Shown piece after piece: positions 25,685 through 33,465 of a DNA stretch of 64,000 nucleotides. The stretch spans positions 26,742 through 90,741 of the forward strand of contig CASEXH010000013.1 in the NCBI GenBank assembly GCA_949291945.1. The letters run 5' to 3'. Made by a program: the position numbers and the translations under genes. Every line of letters starts with the position of its first letter. Positions within the stretch are counted from its first letter, which is position 1. The DNA comes from an uncultured Bacillota bacterium (lineage in GTDB: Bacteria > Bacillota > Clostridia > Lachnospirales > Lachnospiraceae). Below the pieces are notes generated by a model, which had not been told where the DNA came from, did not search any database, and saw only the letters and a program-made list of their open reading frames with translations.

Positions 25685-25882
25685 ATGTTGAATAAGATCA
25701 GAGAACTGCGGAAAGCCCTGGGGATCTCCCAGGAGGAGCTGGCGAAAAAATGCCGGGTGTCCAGGCAGACGATAAACGCCATAGAGAATAACAAATATGA
25801 TCCTACCCTGGCTCTGGCTTTCCGCCTGGCCAGAGAGCTGCAGATAACAGTAGACGGATTGTTTGTGTTTCATGAAAAGTAG
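25685..25882 (+). CDS. Small XRE-family transcriptional regulator (YozG-like)
   Basis: A 65-aa protein that is almost entirely a helix-turn-helix domain: MLNKIRELRKALGISQEEL, then KKCRVSRQTINAIENNKYDPTLA in residues 21-43. The ATG at 25685 directly follows the upstream TGA; an in-frame ATG at 25673 overlapping the upstream gene, or a TTG at 25688, are alternatives. It probably binds the duplicated element at 25301-25366 and represses the two-gene unit. There is no effector domain, so the signal might come through the membrane partner. Confidence 0.85.
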   Translation: MLNKIRELRKALGISQEELAKKCRVSRQTINAIENNKYDPTLALAFRLARELQITVDGLFVFHEK

Positions 25883-25893
25883 ATTTCTGACGG

Positions 25894-25922
25894 TTGATTT
25901 TAAAAAGAAACTTTATTATACT
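25894..25922 (+). promoter_or_regulatory. Promoter of the Uma2 gene
   Basis: TTGATT (25894-25899), 17 bases, TATACT (25917-25922), 46 bases before the start. Confidence 0.65.
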
Positions 25923-25968
25923 GAACTCAGATAAAGAATTTGCAGATGATCAGAGAGGAGCTGTGATA

Positions 25969-26517
25969 ATGGAAAATCTCAGAGAGAAAAAACAGGAAAA
26001 GATGGATGGAAAATTTTATGATATGTCCCCGGCGGCAGATTACAGGCACAGCCTGGTAAACGGAAATATTTTCTATCATCTGAGAGGCCAGTTTCAGGAC
26101 AGTCTTTGTGCGATTTTTATGGAAAATCTGGATTTTTGTTATTGTGAGGATTCAGAAGACTATGTGATCCCTGATATTATGATCATCTGCGACAGAAAGA
26201 ATCTGAAAAAAGGTACTTATCGGGGAATTCCGAAATTTATTGTGGAAACCCTAAGTCCGTCTACTGCTTTCAGAGACAGAACAAAAAAGAAAGAAATCTA
26301 TGAGGCCTGCGGCGTAGAGGAATACTGGATCGTATCCTCTCTGGAAAAAGCAGTGGAAATCTATTATCTGGGAGAAAATGGCAGTTACAGCCTGAAAAAT
26401 GTGTTTGTACTGGATGAGGACGTTTCCAGTCCTTCTTATAATGGAGAACAGGAAATTTCATTAAAGGCTTTTCCTCATGTCCATCTTCGATTAGAAGAGA
26501 TTTTTGAAAATCTTTAA
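25969..26517 (+). CDS. Uma2 family (DUF820) restriction-endonuclease-fold protein
   Basis: A 182-aa PD-(D/E)XK fold protein. The expected acidic residues are D69 in DYVIPDIMIICD and E93 in PKFIVETLSPSTAFRD, followed by KKKEIYEACGVEEYWIV, a Uma2 hallmark. Biological roles of Uma2 proteins are poorly known; they are often in multiple copies and some have been linked to mobile DNA. The start at 25969 follows GAGAGGAG; the frame continues upstream through its own promoter, which excludes the longer version. It converges with, and overlaps by four bases, the response regulator gene. Confidence 0.85.
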   Translation: MENLREKKQEKMDGKFYDMSPAADYRHSLVNGNIFYHLRGQFQDSLCAIFMENLDFCYCEDSEDYVIPDIMIICDRKNLKKGTYRGIPKFIVETLSPSTAFRDRTKKKEIYEACGVEEYWIVSSLEKAVEIYYLGENGSYSLKNVFVLDEDVSSPSYNGEQEISLKAFPHVHLRLEEIFENL

Positions 26518-27143
26518 AAGGACCGTCCACTTCGCAGATAAAATACCGCCAGCTGGGTCCTGTCCCGAAGTCCCAGTTTCTCCAAAATAGTGCTGAGATA
26601 ATTCCGGACCGTGCCCTCACTTAAATATAATTTCCCGGCGATCTCTTTGTTGCTCAGGCCCTGGGCTACAAGATCGATCACCTCTAATTCCCTGGGATTG
26701 ATGTGATAATCTTCCCAGGGAAAACTTTTCTGATTAGTTAAAAGACCGGGGAGCTTTGCAGTGATTTCGCTGCCGTAAACGGTCTGGCCGGAGTAGACGG
26801 CTTTCAGGGCAGGAATGATGCTGTTGTAATCCTGCTTTAAAAGATAGCCTTTGGCCCCCAGTTTTAAAGCCTGGATAATGTATTCGTCATCCAGAAAGGT
26901 GGTAAGGAGCAGGATCCTGGCCTGGGGATACCGGGAGAGGATTTCCCCTGAAGCTGCCAGGCCGTCCATCTCTTCCATCCGGATATCCATGAGCAGAATG
27001 TCCGGGTCCAGAGAGGCATAAAGAGACAGAGCCTCTTTTCCGTTTTTTCCCGAACCGCAGACCTGAATCTCCGGATCTGCTTCCAGAATGGTCTTTAAAG
27101 CTGTGGTAATAAAAAAATCATCATCTATGATCAAAACTTTCAT
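26514..27143 (-). CDS. NarL/LuxR-family response regulator
   Basis: A 209-residue two-component regulator. The receiver domain has phospho-acceptor D53 (LLMDIRM), the acidic pocket IIDDD, and Lys in YLLKQD. The C-terminal LuxR helix-turn-helix is NPRELEVIDLVAQGLSNKEI onward. The ATG at 27143 has AGGAG upstream and overlaps the kinase gene by 23 bases; a longer frame lacks a site. It is divergent to an ABC-2 exporter operon and probably activates it through the TGACATTTGTCA palindrome at 28312. Confidence 0.94.
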   Translation of the reverse strand: MKVLIIDDDFFITTALKTILEADPEIQVCGSGKNGKEALSLYASLDPDILLMDIRMEEMDGLAASGEILSRYPQARILLLTTFLDDEYIIQALKLGAKGYLLKQDYNSIIPALKAVYSGQTVYGSEITAKLPGLLTNQKSFPWEDYHINPRELEVIDLVAQGLSNKEIAGKLYLSEGTVRNYLSTILEKLGLRDRTQLAVFYLRSGRSF

Positions 27144-28233
27144 AAATATTCTCCTGCTTTTCTTTTGGAATCGTGACAAAAATCCGAAATCCCTTTGTGC
27201 TTTCAAAATGAATAGAGCCTTTTAAAGTCTCCACCCTTTCCTGCATATTGGAAAGACCGATGCCCCCGCCACAAGAGCTGCCTTTTCCAATGCCGTTGTC
27301 CCGGATGATCAGCTGATACATGGCCGGATGCTCCCGAAGGGTTACCCAGGATTTATCCGCCTGGCTGTGAATAGAAATGTTAGAAAGGCTCTCCTTCAGA
27401 ATGGCAATAAAGCAGTACCGCACCTGGGGCGGGGGAGGACTGCTTATATCGTATTCCAGAGATACCGGGCAGTAATGGAAGGAGGCTATAAGATTTTCCA
27501 CAGTTTCCCTTAAATTGACCGCCTCATTGTGAAGGTCATGGACGCTTTCCCGTATGTTGTCCATAGCTGTATTTAAGGTATCCTCCAGCTGAGAAAGAGG
27601 CTGGGAGGCAGCAGGATCCCGGAACATGGTTTTCATAGCCCCTGTCATAAGGATGGCACGGGAAAGCATGTGGCCTACATGGTCATGAATCTCTCTGGCA
27701 ATCCGGTTCCGTTCCTTTAAAGTAGCGGCGTAGATTTCATAATTCTGTTTCTCGATCAGTGTTTTATTCTTTTCTTTTAACAGCAGACTTCTCTCGATCC
27801 CATCATCTCGTACCTTCTTATAATCCAGAGAAAGCTTTTCATAAGAGGCGCTGCGGTACCATAAAAGTCCTCCCAGAAACATTCCTATCAGAAGATAATA
27901 GATCACAAAAGAAGAATACCCGGAGGCCGGGAAATAGAACAGGATTCCCAAAGGAACCAGGGACCAGAGCTTCCGGGAAGCAAGCAGTCCCGCAGAAAAG
28001 TAATCATAGGCCAGCAGGGGATAGAAAAAAACTCCCTGGGGGAAGGCTAGAGTCATCAGCCCATAGACTGCCAGTCCGGGAAGGAGAAAGATATCTGTCC
28101 GCCAGATTTCCGAAAAAGCAGAAAAAGTCACTGCCAGAAAAAAGAACCCTACATAGACAGGATCTGGCTGGATCAGCAGACAGGATCCCAGGGTATAGAG
28201 AAGAAGCATGGCTTTATCTGTAAGACGGTTCAA
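27121..28233 (-). CDS. Sensor histidine kinase, DesK/NarX-type (HisKA_3)
   Basis: A 370-aa kinase. The first 130 residues hold about five or six membrane helices with little extracellular sequence, a dimer helix follows, the phospho-His is H183 in REIHDHVGHMLSR, and the ATPase has IRDNGIGKG and GGGIGLSNMQERVE. The absence of an external sensor domain suggests it detects membrane-level stress or its ABC partner, as DesK and LiaS-like kinases do. It is co-transcribed with the response regulator. Confidence 0.92.
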   Translation of the reverse strand: MNRLTDKAMLLLYTLGSCLLIQPDPVYVGFFFLAVTFSAFSEIWRTDIFLLPGLAVYGLMTLAFPQGVFFYPLLAYDYFSAGLLASRKLWSLVPLGILFYFPASGYSSFVIYYLLIGMFLGGLLWYRSASYEKLSLDYKKVRDDGIERSLLLKEKNKTLIEKQNYEIYAATLKERNRIAREIHDHVGHMLSRAILMTGAMKTMFRDPAASQPLSQLEDTLNTAMDNIRESVHDLHNEAVNLRETVENLIASFHYCPVSLEYDISSPPPPQVRYCFIAILKESLSNISIHSQADKSWVTLREHPAMYQLIIRDNGIGKGSSCGGGIGLSNMQERVETLKGSIHFESTKGFRIFVTIPKEKQENIYESFDHR

Positions 28234-28311
28234 AATACATTCCTCCTTTCCGGCCGGGAAACCGATTTTTAACTCTACTCAGTATACCACAACTTTCCCA
28301 GACTGCCTATG

Positions 28312-28323
28312 TGACATTTGTCA
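28312..28323 (+). promoter_or_regulatory. Putative response-regulator operator
   Basis: Palindrome TGACA-tt-TGTCA in the divergent region, about 45 bases upstream of an extended -10 (TGGTATGAT, 28367-28375) that lacks a good -35. This is the layout of an activator-dependent promoter for the ABC genes. Confidence 0.5.
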
Positions 28324-28444
28324 TGGCAGATCCTGACAGGAGACACTGTGAAGAAGAGAAAAACTCTGGTATGATGATGACAGAATCAATAAGGGAAAAC
28401 CGGCTGGTATTTGGTGCCGGATTCCCGGGAAAGGAGACTGGAAC

Positions 28445-29380
28445 ATGTCTATGATTGAAATCAGAAATCTGGTAAAAAGATATAAAGATACCATAGCTCT
28501 GGACCACCTGAACCTGGATATTGAGGAAGGGGAGATCTTCGGACTTCTGGGGCCAAACGGATCGGGAAAAACCACAGTGATCAACTGTCTGCTGGCTCTT
28601 TTAAAATATGATAAAGGAAGCATTAAGATCTTCGGAAAAGAGATGGAGCCGGACAGCTATGAAATCAAGAGGCAGATCGGGATCGTTATGCAGAATGTGG
28701 CGGTTTTTAATGAACTGACGGTTTATGAAAACATTGATTATTTCTGCGGCCTATACGTGGCGGATAAAAGGGAGAGGAAAAAGCTGGTGGAGGAGGCCAT
28801 AGCCTTTACCGGACTGGAAGGCTATGAGAAAAAACGGCCGAAAAAGCTCTCCGGAGGACTTCTGCGGAGGCTGAATATTGCCTGCGGCATTGCCCATAAG
28901 CCCAGACTGGTAATCCTGGATGAACCTACGGTAGCGGTAGATCCCCAGAGCCGGAATAAGATCCTGGAAGGGATCTGCCAGATGAACCGCCAGGGTTCCA
29001 CCATTATCTACACTTCCCACTATATGGAAGAGGTAGAACAGATCTGCAGCCGGATCGCCATACTGGATAAGGGACGGTGCCTGGCTCTGGGGACTAAAGA
29101 GGAACTGAAAAATATGATAAAAACCGGGGAGAAAGTCCACATAGAGGGCATACATCTTACGGAAGGACAGCTGGAAACCATCCGCCATATGCCCCAGGTA
29201 TTTTCCACGGTCTATGAGGAGGGAAACCTGACCCTGCGATTTGAGGGAAGCGGCAGCCATCTGCTGAGTCTTCTTCATTATATGGAGGAGGAGCATCTTA
29301 CCTGCGGCAGGTGTTTTTCAGAACTGCCTACTTTAAATGATGTATTCCTGGAGATCACCGGGAAAGAGCTGAGAGATTAG
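28445..29380 (+). CDS. ABC transporter ATP-binding protein (drug/lantibiotic exporter type)
   Basis: A 311-aa ATPase with Walker A GPNGSGKTT, Q-loop VMQNVAVF, signature LSGGLLRRLNIACG (LSGGL in place of LSGGQ), Walker B LVILDEPT, H-loop TSHY, and a C-terminal extension of about 80 residues typical of the CcmA/BcrA class. AAAGGAGA lies before the ATG. It heads a three-gene exporter unit with the two ABC-2 permeases that follow and stands divergent to its likely two-component regulator. The substrate is unknown; peptide antibiotic or lipid export is a reasonable inference. Confidence 0.93.
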   Translation: MSMIEIRNLVKRYKDTIALDHLNLDIEEGEIFGLLGPNGSGKTTVINCLLALLKYDKGSIKIFGKEMEPDSYEIKRQIGIVMQNVAVFNELTVYENIDYFCGLYVADKRERKKLVEEAIAFTGLEGYEKKRPKKLSGGLLRRLNIACGIAHKPRLVILDEPTVAVDPQSRNKILEGICQMNRQGSTIIYTSHYMEEVEQICSRIAILDKGRCLALGTKEELKNMIKTGEKVHIEGIHLTEGQLETIRHMPQVFSTVYEEGNLTLRFEGSGSHLLSLLHYMEEEHLTCGRCFSELPTLNDVFLEITGKELRD

Positions 29381-29391
29381 GAGGGAAAGCG

Positions 29392-30525
29392 ATGTTTCAG
29401 ATCATGAAAAGACAGATCCTGGTCAATATCCGGGAGAAATCAAATATTTTCTGGACCCTGTTCTTCCCTCTGATCCTGGCTACCCTCTTTCATTTTACCC
29501 TGGGAGGGACTATGGGAAGACATGCTATGGAGGACGTCCAGACAGCTTTTGTCACGGATCAGAGTGCAGATCCTCAGGAAGAGGAAGCCTTTCTGGAATA
29601 TCTGAAAAGCTTTGACGGGGACTGGTTTCGGATCCTTCCTATGAGTGAGGAAGAGGCCAGAGAGGCTCTGAAAAATGATGAGATCCTGGGAATATTCTAT
29701 GGGGGAGAGGAGAAGAAACTGGTAATTGGAGAGGATTCTACTTATACCAGTATCCTTTCCCAGACATTGGATATCTATGAGAAAAATGAACACATGCTGG
29801 CCCAGATCGCAGAGGAACATCCGGAAAATCTTCCGGCCGCCATAGAGGCTGTGAGCGACTGGGGAAGCTATACAGAAACCGTGACTTTCCAGGGGGATTC
29901 CCTGGATTCTGTACAGAATTATTTCTTTGCCCTTATTGCTATGACCTGTCTCTATGGAAGCTTTATGGGCATGTATAATACCGTGGGAGTCCAGGCCAAT
30001 ACTTCCGATCTTGGAGCCAGACTGGCGGCTGGCTGTGTAAAACGGTATAAAACCATTACCGCCAGCCTTCTTTCCTCCTGGCTGATCAGCTTCGTGGAAG
30101 TGCTAATCCTCCTTTTTTATATGGATCAGATACTGGGAGATATCCATATGGGAGAACAGACGGGAGAGATCCTGGTGATCTGTTTTATCGCTACCATGTA
30201 TTCTTCCGGTATGGGAATGGTGGTAGGCACCATTGGAACCTGGAGCACAAATCTGAAAAACGGTATTATCGTAGCCCTGACTATGGCTTGTTCTTTTGCG
30301 GCAGATCTGATGATCAGCGGAGTGAAGGAGGCCGTCGAGAAATATGTTCCAGTGATAAACCGGCTCAATCCGGGGGCATTGATCACAGACGCTTTTTACA
30401 GTGTGCTGGTCTATCAGGACGTGGAAAAATATCAGAGGAGCCTGCTTTTGCTGGGACTTTTCGGGGTACTGCTTCTTGGAACTGCGGTTTTGTCAATGAG
30501 GAGAATGCGATATGAAAGTATATAA
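29392..30525 (+). CDS. ABC-2 type permease
   Basis: A 377-aa permease: one N-terminal helix (about 20-38), a large external domain of about 140 residues, then about five helices in the second half (from YFFALIAMTCLYGSFMGMY on). This is the ABC-2/YhgE-like topology used in antibiotic export and resistance. AGGAGGG precedes the ATG. It overlaps the next permease by 14 bases, implying a heteromeric pore. Confidence 0.9.
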   Translation: MFQIMKRQILVNIREKSNIFWTLFFPLILATLFHFTLGGTMGRHAMEDVQTAFVTDQSADPQEEEAFLEYLKSFDGDWFRILPMSEEEAREALKNDEILGIFYGGEEKKLVIGEDSTYTSILSQTLDIYEKNEHMLAQIAEEHPENLPAAIEAVSDWGSYTETVTFQGDSLDSVQNYFFALIAMTCLYGSFMGMYNTVGVQANTSDLGARLAAGCVKRYKTITASLLSSWLISFVEVLILLFYMDQILGDIHMGEQTGEILVICFIATMYSSGMGMVVGTIGTWSTNLKNGIIVALTMACSFAADLMISGVKEAVEKYVPVINRLNPGALITDAFYSVLVYQDVEKYQRSLLLLGLFGVLLLGTAVLSMRRMRYESI

Positions 30526-31660
30526 AGGTTATCTCATCGCCATAAAGAGAAATATTTCCACCATTATCCTGTACTGCACGATCTTTCTGGGAGTGGCAGT
30601 TTCCATGGTTTATCTTTCAGGGAGAGAACAAACCGGGGGTTCCTATGCACAGATGAGACTTTCCATAGGGGTGGTGGACCGGGATAACAGCCTGTGGTCC
30701 CATGCTCTGGAAGATTATCTGGAGAAATATCATGATGTGACGGTAATGAAAGATGATATGGATAAATTAGCAGAGGCTGTTTACAGCAGCCAGATCCGGT
30801 ATGCGGTACTTATACCGGAAGGATTTTACGAAGATTGTATACAGGGAAAGAAAAAAGTAGAATCCGTTACAGAATCCGGAAGCCAGTGGGAATACTATGT
30901 AAACGGCCGTATTGATGCCTTTATCAACAGTGCACGGGTATATTTGGCTGGAGGGTATTCCCAGGAAGAAACTGTGAAAAATGTACTGGATACCGGGGAT
31001 ATCCGGGCAGAGGTGGAACTGGAAAGCACCAGAGAGGATCTGGGAATCTATAATGTGTTCCGTTTTATGCCTTATCTGTATTTCAGTATCCTTTGTTTTG
31101 TCCTGGGACTGATCCAGAAAGAATATCAGAATATAGATATCCGCCGGAGGCTTCAGGCTTCTAGCCTGACTTTGAGAAACAAAAATATCCAAAGCCTTCT
31201 GGCTTTCTTTACCATAGGGATTTTGTCCTGGGTGCTCTGTGAAGGGATCGGAATCCTTACCTGCTTTTCAGAATTCCGGAATAATCCCAACTGGTGGCTG
31301 ATCCTTCTCAATGGATTTACCATTATGCTGGGAGCTCTGGCGGCCGCCTTTTTCGTTGGCTCTATGGCCAGGTCCGATGCAGCGGTAAATGGGATGGCCA
31401 ATGTGCTGAGCCTGGGTTTCTGCTTCCTGGGCGGAATCTTTGTTCCCCTGGAAATGCTTACCGGAGTGGTCCGAAGGATCGGACAGTTTTTCCCCACCTA
31501 CTGGTATGCCCAGAATATTTCCATCCTCAGCTTTAACGAGACCCTGACCGACTCCCTCAGAACCACTCTTTTTCAGGGAATGGGGATCCAGCTCCTCTTT
31601 GCCCTGGCCTGTGTGGCGGTGGCTCTGGCTATTGGCAGGGCAAGGAGGCAGGAGGAGTAG
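30512..31660 (+). CDS. ABC-2 type permease, second subunit
   Basis: A 382-aa permease with the same layout as its neighbour: an N-terminal helix, an external domain of about 160 residues, and a C-terminal membrane bundle containing the SLGFCFLGGIFVPLEML motif typical of ABC-2 proteins. A GAGGAGA site lies inside the preceding gene. It ends two bases from the converging MATE gene. It presumably pairs with the preceding permease and the ATPase. Confidence 0.9.
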   Translation: MKVYKGYLIAIKRNISTIILYCTIFLGVAVSMVYLSGREQTGGSYAQMRLSIGVVDRDNSLWSHALEDYLEKYHDVTVMKDDMDKLAEAVYSSQIRYAVLIPEGFYEDCIQGKKKVESVTESGSQWEYYVNGRIDAFINSARVYLAGGYSQEETVKNVLDTGDIRAEVELESTREDLGIYNVFRFMPYLYFSILCFVLGLIQKEYQNIDIRRRLQASSLTLRNKNIQSLLAFFTIGILSWVLCEGIGILTCFSEFRNNPNWWLILLNGFTIMLGALAAAFFVGSMARSDAAVNGMANVLSLGFCFLGGIFVPLEMLTGVVRRIGQFFPTYWYAQNISILSFNETLTDSLRTTLFQGMGIQLLFALACVAVALAIGRARRQEE

Positions 31661-31662
31661 GT

Positions 31663-32955
31663 TCACTTTTTATGAGGATTTATGAACAGGAATCCGATTC
31701 CAAGGGTCATAGCCAGCAGCTGTGACAGAGGCACGCTTACCCAGGTGCCGAAGATCCCTGCCAGCCCGGGAACAAAAAGAAGCAGCAAGGCAAGAAGCAC
31801 TGGTTCCCCGTAGATCAGCAGGTAAGCTCTCAGATCCTTCCCTGTGGCATAGAAGTAAGAAGTAGTCACTCTGGACACACTGACGAACAGGTATCCTGCC
31901 AGGAACACAGGAAGGATCCGGCTGATCTCACTGGTGACTTCAGGGGAGGCGCCGAAGAGGGTCCCTGCCTGTCCCCTGAGAAAGAAGAGCAGCACTACGC
32001 AGACCAGACTGACCAAGAAGGAGAAGCGGTAGGCCAGATTCCGAAGCTGCCGGGTCTTCTCCTCTTTTCCCTGGCCGTAGGACAGGCTTAAAAGAGGCTG
32101 GCAGCCGTCGCTGACTCCCTGGAGGAGGAGCTGGACTACGCAGCAGATATAGCTTACCGGAGCGTAGCAGGTAACTGCCATGGCTCCGCCGAAAATAGAG
32201 GCGCTTTTATTTACCAGGATCAGGGTGATATTGGGAGCAAAAGTCAGGCCAAAAGGTGAGATCCCTACCTGGAATATTTTTTTGACAAGAAGAAAGGCAT
32301 TTTCTGTAAAAGAGAATACAGGCCTTTCTTTTTTTCGTATAAAGAAGAAAAGACATACCAGGAAAGTCACTCCCTGGCCGATATCTGTGGCAATGGCGGC
32401 GCCCATCATCCCCATGGGGAAATGCCATACCATGAGATAATCCAGGACAATATTGGTGAGAAAGCCTGCGATCATGGCGGCCATGGCCGTCACTGAGCCG
32501 CCCATATTCCGGATAAAAGGAACCAATCCGGTGCCCAGAACCTGGAATACAGCACCCAGGGAAATAAAGAAAATATATTCTTTTCCCAGAGAATAGATCT
32601 CTCCTGTGGCGCCGAAAAGCTTCAGCACCGGAGCGCCCACAGCCATCAGAAGAAAGGTGAAGAGTATACCCAGCCCCAGAAGAAGATAAAGGGCCATGCT
32701 GAAAAACTCCCGGCTTCGCTGGGGCTTCTGATTTCCCATGGAAATAGAGTATTCCACAGCGCCGCCCATTCCGACGCCTGTGCCTGTGGCCTGGAGAAAA
32801 GCTGTCAGGGGATAGGCCACATTAATAGCAGCCAGAGCGCTGTCTCCCATGGCGTTCCCTACAAAAAATCCGTCGGCGATAGAGTAAACTCCGGACAGAG
32901 CAAAGGCCAGCATAGAGGGGATCACATATTGAAAAAATTCTTTATGATTCTTCAT
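31663..32955 (-). CDS. MATE family efflux transporter
   Basis: A 430-aa multidrug and toxin extrusion protein with about 12 helices; the N-terminal YVIPSMLAFALSGVYSIADG and the repeat-half symmetry match the DinF/MepA-like branch. It would export drugs or metabolites by Na+ or H+ antiport. GGGAGGCA lies before the ATG, and the gene overlaps the upstream MarR gene by 14 bases, so the two are co-transcribed and translationally coupled. Confidence 0.93.
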   Translation of the reverse strand: MKNHKEFFQYVIPSMLAFALSGVYSIADGFFVGNAMGDSALAAINVAYPLTAFLQATGTGVGMGGAVEYSISMGNQKPQRSREFFSMALYLLLGLGILFTFLLMAVGAPVLKLFGATGEIYSLGKEYIFFISLGAVFQVLGTGLVPFIRNMGGSVTAMAAMIAGFLTNIVLDYLMVWHFPMGMMGAAIATDIGQGVTFLVCLFFFIRKKERPVFSFTENAFLLVKKIFQVGISPFGLTFAPNITLILVNKSASIFGGAMAVTCYAPVSYICCVVQLLLQGVSDGCQPLLSLSYGQGKEEKTRQLRNLAYRFSFLVSLVCVVLLFFLRGQAGTLFGASPEVTSEISRILPVFLAGYLFVSVSRVTTSYFYATGKDLRAYLLIYGEPVLLALLLLFVPGLAGIFGTWVSVPLSQLLAMTLGIGFLFINPHKK

Positions 32956-33388
32956 CTGTCTGTGCCTCCCGGAAAAATTTGTTGTAAAGGGCAGTGGCTT
33001 CCATAAGGGCCTTTCGCCGTTCCTCTCCCAGTTTTACCCATACGGTGCATTCACAGTCCGCCAGCTTTTGGGCTAAGGGCTCCATGTAGGCCCGGCCTTC
33101 TTGGGTGAGGAGAATGATCTTGTTACGCTTGTCTTCTTTAGCCGGAGTCAGCCTTACCCAGTTATTTTGGAGAAAATTTTTTAAAATAGAGTTTACTGTC
33201 TGTTTCGGGATCTGCCATTTCTGGCAGATTTCTTTCTGACTGCAGGGACCTTCTGTCAGAGAAAGGATCACCAGCAGTTCAAAATAAGATACATCATGAG
33301 CTTTGGCCCACTCCCTGTACAGGACGCTGGAGTCCAGCCACAGGGCATTATAGGCCTGTATATCCTGAAGCATTTGTTTTTTTTCCAT
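32942..33388 (-). CDS. MarR-family transcriptional regulator
   Basis: A 148-residue winged-helix repressor (CSQKEICQKWQIPKQTVNSI recognition region; wing KEDKRNKIILLTQEG). It is the first gene of a marR-MATE operon, typical for a drug-responsive autorepressor. Its ribosome binding site GGGAGG and its -10 box lie in opposite arms of a 58-base palindrome (33389-33446). The AT-rich inner repeat TAATTAGTC/GACTGATTA is a plausible MarR binding site. Confidence 0.92.
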   Translation of the reverse strand: MEKKQMLQDIQAYNALWLDSSVLYREWAKAHDVSYFELLVILSLTEGPCSQKEICQKWQIPKQTVNSILKNFLQNNWVRLTPAKEDKRNKIILLTQEGRAYMEPLAQKLADCECTVWVKLGEERRKALMEATALYNKFFREAQTDEES

Positions 33389-33446
33389 AAAAGCCTCCCT
33401 GCTGTAATTAGTCTGATAACGGACTGATTATAGCAGGGAGGCTTTT
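33389..33446 (-). promoter_or_regulatory. 58-bp palindrome: MarR operator candidate and SD-masking hairpin
   Basis: Two 25-base arms (33389-33413 and 33422-33446), complementary at 23 of 25 positions, with an 8-base loop. It carries the marR -10 in one arm and the marR Shine-Dalgarno in the other, and lies between the aminotransferase stop and the marR start. Confidence 0.8.
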
Positions 33447-33455
33447 TCTTGTCAA
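33427..33455 (-). promoter_or_regulatory. Perfect-consensus marR-MATE promoter
   Basis: Minus strand: TTGACA (33455-33450), 17 bases, TATAAT (33432-33427). The predicted transcription start near 33420 is in the loop of the palindrome. Confidence 0.8.
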
Positions 33456-33465
33456 TCTCTAAAAT

